Assembly (NCBI RefSeq): GCF_000016065.1
Contig: NC_009092.1
Span: 3,906,001 to 3,970,000, forward strand
Direction: 5' to 3'
Length of the DNA: 64,000 bases
Origin: Shewanella loihica PV-4
Lineage (GTDB): Bacteria; Pseudomonadota; Gammaproteobacteria; Enterobacterales; Shewanellaceae
Of this stretch, positions 12,735-22,301 are shown piece by piece. The notes beneath the pieces were generated by a model, which made no database searches, had not been told where the DNA came from, and saw nothing but the letters and a program-made list of their open reading frames with translations. The translations under genes were made by a program, and so were the position numbers. Each line of letters opens with the position of its first letter. Positions within the stretch are counted from its first letter, which is position 1.

Positions 12735-14024
12735 TTAGAAAGGCTGGTTCACCATGACCCAGAACTGGCTTTCCTCCTCGCCGATGGCGAGATCGGTACG
12801 CACCACCACACCTTCCACCTCAAAACGAATACCGGCGCCGAAGCTGGTTTTCATCTGGCTGTGCAGGCTATCTAAGGCAAACTCATCGCTCACCTTGCCC
12901 GCCTCGACAAATGCCGTCCATTGCCACCAGGGAATATCGAACCAGCGAAACACCGGCAGGCTCTGCAATGGCTGCCACTTGGGCTCTAGCCGATATTCGG
13001 CCGCATATAACAAGGCGCTGCGGCCGGTGAACTGATCGCCGCTGTAACCACGCAGGCGCTTAAAGCCCCCCAGGCCCACCCCGGCAAATCCAGGCGGACG
13101 CCCGTTGGTGTGACTGTTCGGGTCATAGTCGTTCCAGGTAGGGGTGTCGGCGAGATAAAAGTTAAAGGCCAATACCCGACTGTCGAACCAGCCAGATTGC
13201 CCAAGGGACAGGTAGAGGCTCTGCTCAAACTCCCAGGTGGTCCAGCTCTGACGCTGGCTACTGCCCCAGTCGCGGGTCAGGGTCAGGCTGGTGCGCCCGC
13301 CCTGCTTGCTGTTCTCACGATCGTCGCGGTTGTCCCAGGCAAGCTCTAGCTCCAGGCCGCGGGCCGATTGAGGCAGCGACTCATATCCCTCCAGGCGTTG
13401 CTCGGTATAAAAAGGGGTCAGCTCTATGCTGCTCACCCCAGAGGTGAGTGGGTTCCATTCCTGGCTGCCTAAGGGTGCGCTGCGCAAACTAGCGGCCGCT
13501 CCCTTGGCGCCTCGCCCCCAGGGCAGCACATATTTAAGGTGCAGCCTGGCAAAGGATTCATCCCCCTGAGTCACCACTCGCTCGGGGGCATCGGCGGCGC
13601 GTCCCACCTCTTGCCCGGGAATGTAGAAGATCCCTTCTGTGTAGCGGGCGCGGTAATACTCACCGGAAAACAACCAGCTATCGACACCCGGCAGCTGATA
13701 GTCGTTGGCGCCAAGATAGGTGACCCAGGAGTCGTTGGCCGTGCCCAGCCCCAAGGCAAACAGGGAGGCCTGACGCTGCCCCGCATGCTTGACCACAGCG
13801 GCGGCGCCTACAGAGGTACTCAGGCTCTCGGTGGCGAAGATGAAGGGCACGGCCACATACTCGGCCTCGGTGCCATCATCGCTGCTTACCTGAACCTGAG
13901 GTGCCAGGTCATCGCTGGCCAGTGCCTGCTGGGTGGCTAAGGCGAGCAAGCCTGTAAAAAACAGACGGCTAGCCCGAGAAGCTAGCCGCGTGAGAGATAT
14001 TTTCGCCATCAACAAATTAGTCAT
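12735..14024 (-). CDS. BamA/TamA-family outer-membrane beta-barrel protein without POTRA domains
   Basis: A 429-residue protein with a signal peptide (FFTGLLALATQQALA, cleavage near residue 36). The body alternates as in outer-membrane strands and the last residue is Phe, the usual barrel end signal. Features of the Omp85 barrel include GLGGFKRLRGYSGDQFTGRS, which resembles the VRGF/Y loop region. The N-terminal POTRA repeats of BamA are absent, so it is a barrel-only member. It starts 4 bases after the alr stop, so it is cotranscribed with alr and perhaps dnaB. An internal ATG at 14009 is an alternative start. Confidence 0.8.
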   Translation of the reverse strand: MTNLLMAKISLTRLASRASRLFFTGLLALATQQALASDDLAPQVQVSSDDGTEAEYVAVPFIFATESLSTSVGAAAVVKHAGQRQASLFALGLGTANDSWVTYLGANDYQLPGVDSWLFSGEYYRARYTEGIFYIPGQEVGRAADAPERVVTQGDESFARLHLKYVLPWGRGAKGAAASLRSAPLGSQEWNPLTSGVSSIELTPFYTEQRLEGYESLPQSARGLELELAWDNRDDRENSKQGGRTSLTLTRDWGSSQRQSWTTWEFEQSLYLSLGQSGWFDSRVLAFNFYLADTPTWNDYDPNSHTNGRPPGFAGVGLGGFKRLRGYSGDQFTGRSALLYAAEYRLEPKWQPLQSLPVFRWFDIPWWQWTAFVEAGKVSDEFALDSLHSQMKTSFGAGIRFEVEGVVVRTDLAIGEEESQFWVMVNQPF

Positions 14025-14028
14025 CTGA

Positions 14029-15105
14029 TCATTCGAGGCAGACGGCGACGCGGGGAGTCAGCTTAGTCACCAGCTCATAGGCGATAGTGCCGATATGCTC
14101 GGCCACCTCTTCGACCGGCAGCGCCTTGCCCCAGAGCACGGCGGTATCGCCCACCTTGTCTGTGGCATCCAGGCCGAGATCCACCGTCAGCATATCCATG
14201 GAGACACGTCCCACCACGGGTACCAGGCGGCCATTGACCCAGACAGGGGTGCCTTCTGGGGCGTTGCGGGGATAACCGTCGCCATAACCTATGGCCACCA
14301 CACCTAGCTTGGTATCTTGCTTGGCGCGCCAGTAGCTGCCATAGCCGACGGGATCGCCGGCCTTATGATCCCGTACCGCAATCAGCTGAGACACCAGCTC
14401 CATGGCGGGCTCCAGGCCATGATTGCGACCGAGATCGCCAACCACAGGCGAAACGCCATAAAGCGCGATCCCCGGACGGATCCAGTCGGCCTGAGTCGCC
14501 TGCCAGTAGAGGGTCGCGGCCGAGTTGGCCAGGGTGCGATCACCCGGCAAGTTCGCCGTCATCTGCTCGAAGCGGCGCGCCTGCTCGGCGGTCGCCGGAT
14601 TATCCGGCTCGTCGGCGCAGGCAAAATGTGTCATCAGATTAATGGGCTTGGCCACGTTGGCACAGGCCTGCAGACGCTGATAGATAGCCTCAAACTGATC
14701 CAGGTTAAAGCCCAGACGATGCATGCCGGTATCTATCTTCATCCACACTGTCACCGGCTTGGCTAGGCTGGCGGCCTCCAGCATCTCGAGCTGGGATTCG
14801 TGGTGCACCACGGTATCGATATCATGCTCGACTAGGGTCGCCACGTCGCTTGGGCGAAAGAAGCCTTCCAGCAGAAGCAGCTTGGCGCTCACACCACCGG
14901 CCCTGAGCTCCAGTGCCTCTTCGAGGCGCGCCAGGCCGAAACCGTCGGCGCTGGCCAGACAATGGGCCACATTCAACAGGCCGTGACCATAGCCGTTGGC
15001 CTTCACCACGGCCATCACCTTACTCTGGGGTGCCAGCTGGCGTAATCGCTTTAGGTTAGCTTTCAGCGCATCGCCGCTGATCTCTGCTCGGGGAAAGGGT
15101 TTCAA
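14029..15105 (-). CDS. alr: alanine racemase
   Basis: A 358-residue PLP enzyme that interconverts L- and D-alanine for peptidoglycan. The PLP lysine is Lys35 in [11 protein letters not shown] and the second catalytic base is Tyr255 in [12 protein letters not shown]. Length matches the family. The start codon is TTG with AAGG about 8 bases upstream. It follows dnaB by 109 bp, as in E. coli. Confidence 0.95.
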   Translation of the reverse strand: MKPFPRAEISGDALKANLKRLRQLAPQSKVMAVVKANGYGHGLLNVAHCLASADGFGLARLEEALELRAGGVSAKLLLLEGFFRPSDVATLVEHDIDTVVHHESQLEMLEAASLAKPVTVWMKIDTGMHRLGFNLDQFEAIYQRLQACANVAKPINLMTHFACADEPDNPATAEQARRFEQMTANLPGDRTLANSAATLYWQATQADWIRPGIALYGVSPVVGDLGRNHGLEPAMELVSQLIAVRDHKAGDPVGYGSYWRAKQDTKLGVVAIGYGDGYPRNAPEGTPVWVNGRLVPVVGRVSMDMLTVDLGLDATDKVGDTAVLWGKALPVEEVAEHIGTIAYELVTKLTPRVAVCLE

Positions 15106-15214
15106 ACAATAACCTTAATGTTAATGGCGTCGAGACTCGATGAGGGTAACGCAAAATAGCGACCCATAGGGCTAATTAAACCAAGTTTAATCTCACCCTA
15201 TGAGCTTAGTCGGA

Positions 15215-16621
15215 TTAATCTTCTTCGAACTGCGGACCGGCGTAGTTATCGAAACGGGAGAACTGGCCCTGGAAGGTCAAACGTACCCGGCCGATGGGGC
15301 CGTTACGCTGCTTACCTATGATGATCTCCGCGGTGCCCTTATCTTCGGAGTCGTCGTTATACACCTCATCACGATAAATAAACATGATCAAATCCGCATC
15401 CTGCTCAATAGAGCCAGATTCACGCAAGTCGGAGTTTACCGGGCGCTTGTCGGCGCGTTGCTCCAGAGAGCGGTTGAGCTGCGACAGGGCGATCACCGGG
15501 ATCTCGAGTTCTTTCGCCAGCGCCTTGAGCGAGCGGGAGATCTCGGCGATCTCCAGGGTACGGTTATCGGACAGAGCGGGTACCTGCATCAGCTGAAGGT
15601 AATCGATCATGATCATCGACAGACCGCCATATTCGCGGGCGATACGTCTGGCGCGGCTGCGCACCTCGGTCGGTGTCAGGCCCGAGCCATCGTCGATATA
15701 CATCTTGCCCTGCTCCAGCATGATCCCCATGGTGGAGGAGACACGCGCCCAATCGTCATCGTCGAGCTGACCCGTACGTATCTTGGTCTGATCCACCCGG
15801 CCCAGAGAAGCCAGCATACGCATCATGATCTGCTCCGAGGGCATCTCCAAGCTGAAGATGAGCACTGGCTTGTCTTCGTGCAGCGCCGCCTGTTCACACA
15901 GGTTCATGGCGAAGGTGGTCTTACCCATAGAGGGACGCGCCGCGACGATAATCAAGTCGCCCGACTGGAAACCCGCGGTCATGCGGTCGAGATCGTTGAA
16001 GCCGCTGGACACCCCGGTCACACCGTTGTGAGGGTTATTGTACAGCTCCTCGATCTTATCCACCGTCTTCTCGAGGATGGTCTTGATCCCCTCGGGGCCC
16101 TCGTTGGCGTTAGCGCGCTGCTCGGCGATCTTAAATACCTTGCTCTCGGCCAGATCCAGCAGTTCGCTGGAGTTACGCCCCTCGGGGTTAAAGCCGGCAT
16201 CGGCGATCTCGTTGGCTACCTTGATCATCTCACGCACCACGGCGCGCTCGCGCACGATGGCGGCGTAGGAGAGAATGTTGCCCGCGCTCGGGGTGTTCTT
16301 GGCGATCTCGCCCAAATAGGCGAAACCACCGGCATCTTCTAAGTTGTCTTCCAGCTCAAGCTGTTCGGAGACGGTGATCAGATCGATCGGCTGACCCGCG
16401 GCCACCAGGGCCTCCATGGCGGTAAAGATCATCTTGTGGGAGCGGGAGTAGAAGTCATCCTTCACCACGGCCTCGGCCACCTTATCCCAGGCATCTGAAT
16501 CCAACATCAAGCCACCGAGCACAGACTGCTCGGCCTCAATCGAATGGGGCGGCATCTTCAATGCATCGATCTGTATATCTCTAGGCTTTTTCTTAGCCTG
16601 AAATCCACCTTGCTGTGACAT
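15215..16621 (-). CDS. dnaB: replicative DNA helicase
   Basis: A 468-residue hexameric helicase of the replication fork. The N-terminal DnaG-interacting domain covers about 25-125. The RecA-like ATPase has Walker A ARPSMGKTT (about 229-237) and later DYLQLM and SQLNRSLE motifs. ATG at 16621 is chosen because GGAGAG lies just upstream; an upstream in-frame start would add 18 residues unlike the family. No intein is seen. The usual rplI-dnaB adjacency is broken by two plus-strand genes. Confidence 0.96.
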   Translation of the reverse strand: MSQQGGFQAKKKPRDIQIDALKMPPHSIEAEQSVLGGLMLDSDAWDKVAEAVVKDDFYSRSHKMIFTAMEALVAAGQPIDLITVSEQLELEDNLEDAGGFAYLGEIAKNTPSAGNILSYAAIVRERAVVREMIKVANEIADAGFNPEGRNSSELLDLAESKVFKIAEQRANANEGPEGIKTILEKTVDKIEELYNNPHNGVTGVSSGFNDLDRMTAGFQSGDLIIVAARPSMGKTTFAMNLCEQAALHEDKPVLIFSLEMPSEQIMMRMLASLGRVDQTKIRTGQLDDDDWARVSSTMGIMLEQGKMYIDDGSGLTPTEVRSRARRIAREYGGLSMIMIDYLQLMQVPALSDNRTLEIAEISRSLKALAKELEIPVIALSQLNRSLEQRADKRPVNSDLRESGSIEQDADLIMFIYRDEVYNDDSEDKGTAEIIIGKQRNGPIGRVRLTFQGQFSRFDNYAGPQFEED

Positions 16622-16737
16622 TAACTCTCCAAATTTCCAACGATTAGGCAAAATATGATATAAAACCCGGGTCAAGCAGAAACAGGCCTCTTACCTGTTC
16701 GTCCTACAAACTTACACATAATAATTAAGGAATAAAC

Positions 16738-18942
16738 ATGCGCAAAGCATTGGTTGCAGCCTTAATGCTGTCATCTGGCGTAGTGATTGCCGATGAAGGG
16801 CAATGGCAACCGTATCAAATGCCTTCGATCGCCGACAAGCTGAGCGAACGCGGTATCCAAATTCCAGCAAAACAACTCGCCGATCTGACCCAATATCCGA
16901 TGAATGCAGTTGTCGGACTAGGGTATTGTACCGCCAGTTTCGTGTCCCCCCAAGGGTTAGTTGTAACGAATCACCACTGTGCCTACCGCGCAATTCAATA
17001 CAACAGCAAGAAAGAGCACAACTACATCGCCGATGGCTTCCTGGCGCGCAAACAAGCGGACGAACCTTCTGCCGGCCCTAACGAACGTCTCTACATCACA
17101 GAGGCGGTCACCAACGTGAGTGAACAGGTCACCAAAGAGCTCAGCGACGACCCGTTGAAACGCTATGAAGAGATCCAGGCCAACCGTAAGGCACTGATCA
17201 AAGAGTGTGAGAGCGACGACAACTATCGCTGCTCGGTGCGCAGCTTCCATAACGGTCTGGAATACTACCTGATCAAGCAGCTGATCATTCGCGACGTGCG
17301 CTTGGTGTACGCGCCACCTAAGAGCGTCGGCTCCTTCGGCGGCGATATCGACAACTACGAATACCCACGCCACTCGGGCGACTTCACCTTCCTGCGCGCC
17401 TATGTGGGCAAGGATGGCAAGCCAGCGGCCTACTCGCCTGACAACGTGCCCTTCAAGCCTAAGAGCTACCTGAAGATCAACGCCGATGGCGTCAAGGCTG
17501 GCGACGGTGTGTTCGTGGCCGGTTACCCGGGCTCGACCAGCCGCTACCGCCTCACCAGCGAGCTGAAGTTCGCCAGCGACTGGCTCTACCCTACCCTGGC
17601 CAAGCGTTATCAGCAGCGCATCGACACCATAGAAGCCATGGGTGCACAGGACGCAGGCGTTAAGATCAAGTACGCAGGCACGCTGGCCTCTATGGCCAAC
17701 CGCATGAAGAAATATAACGGTCTGCTCGACGGCTTCAAGGCCACCGATATCGCCGGCATCAAGCAGGGTCGTGAGGATGACTTCCGCAAGTGGCTAAGCA
17801 CTGACAGCCAATACCAGAGCTATCAGGCCAAGTTTGACCAGCTGGAGACTCTGCTAGTGGAGCAGCGCCAGGCGCAGCAGACGCGCTACTTCTTCGAGAA
17901 CGCCCAATCGAGCGACCTGCTCTCTGCAGCCAACCGCCTCTACCGTCTGGCCAAAGAGAAGACCAAGCCAGATGCCGAGCGTGAAGAGGGCTACCAGGAG
18001 CGCGACATGAAGATGTTCAAGGCGCGCCTCAAGCGTATCGACTCAAGCTTCGCCATCAGCGTCGACAAGACCCTATGGATGCAAGATCTCGACGCCTATC
18101 TGGCCCAGGACAACCGCGTGCCTGAGCTAGACGCCATGCTGAAATCGGACGATGCAGAGGTGAGCCTGAGTGACAAGCTGGATGGCCTCTACTCGCTGAC
18201 CGGCCTCACCAACCAGGATGAGCGTCTGGCCTGGATGGACGCCGATGTGAAGGCGTTTGAAACCAGCGCCGATCCTTTCATCCGCATCGCCGTGGCCCTG
18301 TACGACACCAACCTAGCCCAGGAAAAAGCCAAGAAGACCCTGGCCGGAAAGCTGTCTAAGGCACGTCCTGGCTACATGGAAGCCGTGATCGCCTACTACA
18401 AGGCCAACAACTGGCCGGTATACCCAGATGCCAACGGCACCCTGCGTATCACCTACGGCATGGTGGATGGTTACCAGTCGAAAGATGCCCTCTACAAGCA
18501 GCCATTCACCCGTCTGGAAGGCATAGTCGCCAAGCACACGGGCGTCGAGCCGTTCGATGCACCTCAAAAGGTACTGGATGCCATCAAGGCCAAGCGTTAC
18601 GGCAGCCACAAGGTCGAGTCTGTCTATCAAGACCCAGCCTCTTGGCTGTGCCGCCTCTTCTCTTGCCTGGATAAGCCGGAAAGCTTCGGCTCTGTGCCGG
18701 TGAACTTCCTCTCAAGTGTCGACACTACAGGTGGTAACTCGGGCTCTCCTGTGTTTAACGGCAAGGGCGAACTGGTGGGGCTAAACTTCGACTCTACCTA
18801 TGAGGCCATCACCAAAGACTGGTTCTTCAACCCGACCATCACCCGCGCGGTGCATGTGGATTTCCGCTACATTCTGTGGATGATGGATGAGGTGGATCAC
18901 GCCGACAACCTGATGGGCGAGCTGGAACTAGTCAGAAACTAG
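16738..18942 (+). CDS. S46 dipeptidyl-peptidase, DPP11-like
   Basis: A 734-residue serine peptidase with signal peptide (ALVAALMLSSGVVIA, cut after about residue 18), so periplasmic. S46 enzymes remove dipeptides from peptide N-termini. The catalytic His80 is in VVTNHHC, the Asp is in FGGDIDNYEYPRH (about 203-205), and Ser668 is in TGGNSGSPVF. The residue 18 positions after the nucleophile, which sets S1 specificity (Gly in DPP7, Arg or Ser in DPP11), is Ser686 in GLNFDSTYE. That points to Asp/Glu preference. AATTAAGGAA precedes the ATG and a strong terminator follows. Confidence 0.92.
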   Translation: MRKALVAALMLSSGVVIADEGQWQPYQMPSIADKLSERGIQIPAKQLADLTQYPMNAVVGLGYCTASFVSPQGLVVTNHHCAYRAIQYNSKKEHNYIADGFLARKQADEPSAGPNERLYITEAVTNVSEQVTKELSDDPLKRYEEIQANRKALIKECESDDNYRCSVRSFHNGLEYYLIKQLIIRDVRLVYAPPKSVGSFGGDIDNYEYPRHSGDFTFLRAYVGKDGKPAAYSPDNVPFKPKSYLKINADGVKAGDGVFVAGYPGSTSRYRLTSELKFASDWLYPTLAKRYQQRIDTIEAMGAQDAGVKIKYAGTLASMANRMKKYNGLLDGFKATDIAGIKQGREDDFRKWLSTDSQYQSYQAKFDQLETLLVEQRQAQQTRYFFENAQSSDLLSAANRLYRLAKEKTKPDAEREEGYQERDMKMFKARLKRIDSSFAISVDKTLWMQDLDAYLAQDNRVPELDAMLKSDDAEVSLSDKLDGLYSLTGLTNQDERLAWMDADVKAFETSADPFIRIAVALYDTNLAQEKAKKTLAGKLSKARPGYMEAVIAYYKANNWPVYPDANGTLRITYGMVDGYQSKDALYKQPFTRLEGIVAKHTGVEPFDAPQKVLDAIKAKRYGSHKVESVYQDPASWLCRLFSCLDKPESFGSVPVNFLSSVDTTGGNSGSPVFNGKGELVGLNFDSTYEAITKDWFFNPTITRAVHVDFRYILWMMDEVDHADNLMGELELVRN

Positions 18943-18983
18943 TCAGAAACTACTCCTACGTCAGAGCGTTTACCCAATCGACA

Positions 18984-19011
18984 AATACCCGGCCTCGCCG
19001 GGTATTTTTTT
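18984..19011 (+). terminator. intrinsic terminator after the S46 peptidase gene
   Basis: Perfect 10-bp stem AATACCCGGC / GCCGGGTATT, loop CTC, followed by a T-run. It lies 41 bases after the stop codon. Confidence 0.9.
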
Positions 19012-19048
19012 ACTTGTCGCTAACTCGGCAGTGGCATAGGTTAATAAG

Positions 19049-19486
19049 ATGGACATCAAGATGAGGCATAGGATGAGCAGCCCATTAGGCGGATTTTATC
19101 TCGCGGCCCAACAACGAAGAATACAAGCCCTGCAGCGCCAGCGCAGCACACCTAAGTGCCGCCTCAACGTCACCCTCACAGGCGACGACCGACCGCTTAT
19201 TGCCCACTGCCTCGCCCTCAAGCCAGGCGTGAGTGAACTTGGCAATCAAACAGTGAATATCCGGCTTTGCGCAAGCTTCACCCCGACGGGCCTGCTTAAG
19301 GTGGTGAGTGACATCTACCTATGCGCAGCGGATGAACCTCGCCATATCGGCACGCAAGAACTCTATCTAAGCCCGAATGACCCCGTGACTAGCCTGGTAG
19401 CAGGCAACCCTCACTATCGGCTAACGCTGATGGCCACTCAGATAGCACAGGATCATACCAAGCCGAATAGCGGCGAGAGCAGCTAG
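19049..19486 (+). CDS. hypothetical protein, 145 residues
   Basis: I do not recognise this protein. It has no signal peptide or membrane segment. The N-terminal part is basic (FYLAAQQRRIQALQRQRS) and the rest is mixed, with a few cysteines. It sits between a terminator and a bidirectional terminator, so it should have its own promoter in the 40-bp gap or in the terminator flank. Another ATG 24 bases in (before SSPLGGF) is possible. Composition and codon use look like the neighbours, so it is probably real. Confidence 0.55.
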   Translation: MDIKMRHRMSSPLGGFYLAAQQRRIQALQRQRSTPKCRLNVTLTGDDRPLIAHCLALKPGVSELGNQTVNIRLCASFTPTGLLKVVSDIYLCAADEPRHIGTQELYLSPNDPVTSLVAGNPHYRLTLMATQIAQDHTKPNSGESS

Positions 19487-19506
19487 CGGTTATTTCAGGC
19501 ATAAAA

Positions 19507-19545
19507 AAACACCGCACTAATCAGATTAGCGCGGTGTTTCTTTTA
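19507..19545. terminator. bidirectional terminator between the 145-residue gene and rplI
   Basis: Arms AAACACCGC (19507-19515) and GCGGTGTTT (19531-19539) continue inward as CTAAT/ATTAG. A-rich and T-rich tails flank it, so it can terminate both converging transcripts. Confidence 0.85.
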
Positions 19546-19563
19546 ATCGTTTAAAACTGTGTA

Positions 19564-20016
19564 TTAGTCTTCTGCAACAACAGAAAGCTTAACAACAGCC
19601 TTAACTTCAGCGTGAAGCTGAACGTCGATTTCGAATTCACCAGTAGCGCGGATAGCACCTAGTGGAAGACGAACTTCGCTCTTAGCCAGTTCAACGCCAG
19701 CAGCAGTTACTGCATCAGCGATGTCACGGTTACCGATTGAACCGAACAGCTTGCCTTCGTCGCCCGCTTTAGAAGCGATAACAACAGCTTCAAGAGCAGC
19801 CAGCTTCTCAGCGCGCTCAGTAGCAGTTGCTAGTTCAGCAGCTAGCTTAGCTTCTAGTTCAGCACGACGTGCTTCGAATACTTCAGTGTTAGCAGCGTTA
19901 GCAACTACCGCTTTACCTTGAGGTAAAAGGAAGTTACGAGCATAACCAGCTTTAACTGACACTTGGTCACCCAGGTTGCCTAGGTTAGCGATTTTATCAA
20001 GTAGAATAACGTTCAT
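19564..20016 (-). CDS. rplI: 50S ribosomal protein L9
   Basis: 150 residues, the usual length. The N-terminal RNA-binding domain ([30 protein letters not shown] is the typical opening, shown in two parts: [10 protein letters not shown] and [13 protein letters not shown]) is followed by the long helix and the C-terminal domain. Last gene of the rpsF-priB-rpsR-rplI operon. Confidence 0.97.
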   Translation of the reverse strand: MNVILLDKIANLGNLGDQVSVKAGYARNFLLPQGKAVVANAANTEVFEARRAELEAKLAAELATATERAEKLAALEAVVIASKAGDEGKLFGSIGNRDIADAVTAAGVELAKSEVRLPLGAIRATGEFEIDVQLHAEVKAVVKLSVVAED

Positions 20017-20043
20017 TATTAATTCCTCTAAATTGATGCGCTA

Positions 20044-20283
<240 letters not shown>

Positions 20284-20589
20284 CTAAGTTTTCAATTCGA
20301 CATTTTCAGCGTGTAATACCAGGCGGTTTTGACCATTGCGTCCTCTCTGGAGGGCGATGAAACCTTTGACCTCAATATCCACACCGGTTTTCAGTTTGTC
20401 TGTGATGCTGTTAAAGCGTTCGCCACTTAATATCACTTGCATCTGGCAGTATACGTTTCTCAGCATCTCTGCTTCATAAACCTGCGATTTGTGTTCCAGC
20501 ATGACCACACAATGTGGGATGCCTGCCGGGCTACTAAAGCTTCTGGACCGAGTTATGGTTCCAGATAACACCAAGTGATTGGTGGCCAC
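20284..20589 (-). CDS. priB: primosomal replication protein N
   Basis: A 101-residue single-domain OB-fold protein. PriB stabilises PriA at stalled forks and helps load DnaB. The sequence has the usual NHLVLSGTITRSRSFSSPAG start and GFIALQRGRNGQNRLVLHAE end. It lies between rpsF and rpsR, as in other gammaproteobacteria. Confidence 0.95.
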   Translation of the reverse strand: MATNHLVLSGTITRSRSFSSPAGIPHCVVMLEHKSQVYEAEMLRNVYCQMQVILSGERFNSITDKLKTGVDIEVKGFIALQRGRNGQNRLVLHAENVELKT

Positions 20590-20597
20590 AAATAAAC

Positions 20598-21005
20598 TTA
20601 CTCTGCTGCGTTTTCAGCGGCTTCTTCAGATACTTCAGCTTCTACAGCTGAACGCTCTTCGCTAGAACGACGTGCTTCACGCTCGTCTTTCGCTTTAGCC
20701 ATTGGAGAAGCTTCGGTGATGGCACCCTTGGTACGCATAACCATGCTACGAAGAACAGCGTCGTTGAAACGGAAAGCTGTTTCTAGCTCTTCAACCGATT
20801 CTGCAGTCGCTTCTACGTTCATCAGAACATAGTGAGCTTTATGCAGTTCGATGATTGGGTAAGCCAGTTGACGACGGCCCCAGTCTTCTAAACGGTGGAT
20901 TTGACCGCCAGCTTGGGTAAGGATACCCGTGTAACGTTCGATCATACCTGGCACTTGTTCACTCTGATCAGGGTGAACTAAAAATACGATTTCATAATGA
21001 CGCAT
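20598..21005 (-). CDS. rpsF: 30S ribosomal protein S6
   Basis: 135 residues from the ATG at 21005, which follows TAAGGAG at the right spacing; an upstream in-frame start would add 20 residues not found in S6. The sequence [18 protein letters not shown] is typical. The C-terminal tail is acidic ([12 protein letters not shown]), where E. coli S6 also carries glutamates added by RimK. First gene of its operon. Confidence 0.96.
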
Positions 21006-21011
21006 TTTTTG

Positions 21012-21070
21012 CTCCTTACGGTTATCTAGCCTCGTTGTTGGCTCAGTCAGACCAAATGGAGGCAAGGAAC
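21012..21070 (-). promoter_or_regulatory. candidate S6:S18 autoregulatory mRNA leader
   Basis: In the rpsF leader (minus strand) a GCCTC/GAGGC stem (plus positions 21059-21063 and 21029-21033) encloses a TTGG/CCAA pairing. A CCG trinucleotide (21019-21021) lies just before the ribosome-binding site. Known S6:S18 leaders carry a CCG recognised by the S6-S18 pair. The match is by eye and no covariance model was run. Confidence 0.4.
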
Positions 21071-21227
21071 TAAATAAAGTGACTGAATTAAGCCGCGGAA
21101 TAGTACATGGTCACACCTCAAAACTCAAGCAATATCTTTCGTGATTCACTTTGCCCATCGCCCGGTGAAACGGTATGATAGTCCGCTGTCATTTTTGTGT
21201 TCTAGACGCGTGCAAAAAATAAAAATA

Positions 21228-21971
21228 ATGTTAAGAGCAACAAGTTTATTTATCACACTCGGCCTCAGCCACAGCGCCTGGGCATTGGTGCCCCCGGACT
21301 ATCAGGAACCCCCCAGCGACTTCTCTGCCGAGATAGAGGCCGGCCTGCAGATCAACACGGGTAACACAGAATCCAGCAGCTTCAACGGCCGCACCAAACT
21401 CGTCTACGACACAGACAAGTTTCGTCAGGAAGGGGTCTTCAAGGCCTACTTCGCCTCCGACTCGGAAAAAACCACCTCGGAGAAGTACGATGTCCAGCTC
21501 CAATCGAGCTACAAGATCTACTCAGGCTATATCTTCGCCCGCGGTGATTTCACCGAAGACAGATTTGGTAGTTATACCCGCATCTCCACAGTGTCGACCG
21601 GTTATGGTTTCGACGCCATCAGCGGCGACAGCACTAAGCTGAGTCTCGAAGTCGGTCCAGGTTATCGATACAACCTGCCCCAGGTGAGTGAGTCAGTGCC
21701 CGACCCCGAGGCCGACCGCGAGATCATTCTGCGTACCGCCGCCAAGTTCGAGCAGAAAATCCACGAATACACCAGCTTCAACGCCGACCTCACCGCCGAG
21801 ACCGGCGAGGCCAACAATACCGTCACCCTGGATATGAGTTACAAGAACACACTATTCCAGGACTGGGCGTTTAAAATCGGCATGAACATCAAGTACACGG
21901 AAGTGGTACCAGAAGGGTCGAAGCAAACAGATACAGTCACTACCTTTAATCTGCTGTACACCTTTAAGTAA
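21228..21971 (+). CDS. DUF481 family outer-membrane protein (YdiY-like)
   Basis: About 247 residues from the ATG at 21228, which places a signal peptide at the N-terminus (LRATSLFITLGLSHSAWA). The longer reading from 21141 would bury it. The mature protein is beta-rich with aromatic belts (YSGYIFARGDF, GPGYRYNLP) and ends in FNLLYTFK, as in DUF481 barrels. The family is called salt-induced outer-membrane protein, but its function is not known. The ribosome-binding site is weak. Confidence 0.8.
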   Translation: MLRATSLFITLGLSHSAWALVPPDYQEPPSDFSAEIEAGLQINTGNTESSSFNGRTKLVYDTDKFRQEGVFKAYFASDSEKTTSEKYDVQLQSSYKIYSGYIFARGDFTEDRFGSYTRISTVSTGYGFDAISGDSTKLSLEVGPGYRYNLPQVSESVPDPEADREIILRTAAKFEQKIHEYTSFNADLTAETGEANNTVTLDMSYKNTLFQDWAFKIGMNIKYTEVVPEGSKQTDTVTTFNLLYTFK

Positions 21972-22074
21972 GGTTTGCGAACCTTGATGGGCGCAAGGTT
22001 TCAATGCTGCCTATATTAGGTGAAGCGCCGCTTCAATGGTCTTTGCTTTTAGCCGAATTGAAATTTGAAAGGGT

Positions 22075-22243
22075 GCTTTGAACCATGGCTTCTTGGTGTA
22101 CTTATCACCTGCGGTGGGCTCATGTGCAGGTACTGCTGAGGCTCGCTGTAAACCCGTCCCTGGGCGCTCTACGATTTCATCCCTGAAATCGAAGGCCTCA
22201 GCCGCACCTACACAGAGTTATTCATCTCTTCGATTTGACGTTA
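22075..22243 (+). repeat. structured repeat, copy A
   Basis: About 169 bp. The first 55 bases match copy B (22302-22356) at all but one position. The end CGATTTGACGTTA is identical to the end of B. Inside, a 20-base imperfect inverted repeat brackets a perfect hairpin at 22172-22191 (CGATTTCA, loop TCCC, TGAAATCG). No credible ORF. It is one of four related elements around the gene cassettes. Confidence 0.75.
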
Positions 22244-22301
22244 CTGATATCCGTCGGTTTTCAATTCTTAAGGTCAAACAAACTTCGCTATTCGAGAGGG
22301 G

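Noticed and set aside
15200..16342. Open frame of 380 codons opposite dnaB
   Set aside because: It is a shadow of dnaB; the protein sequence is low-quality and matches no family I know.
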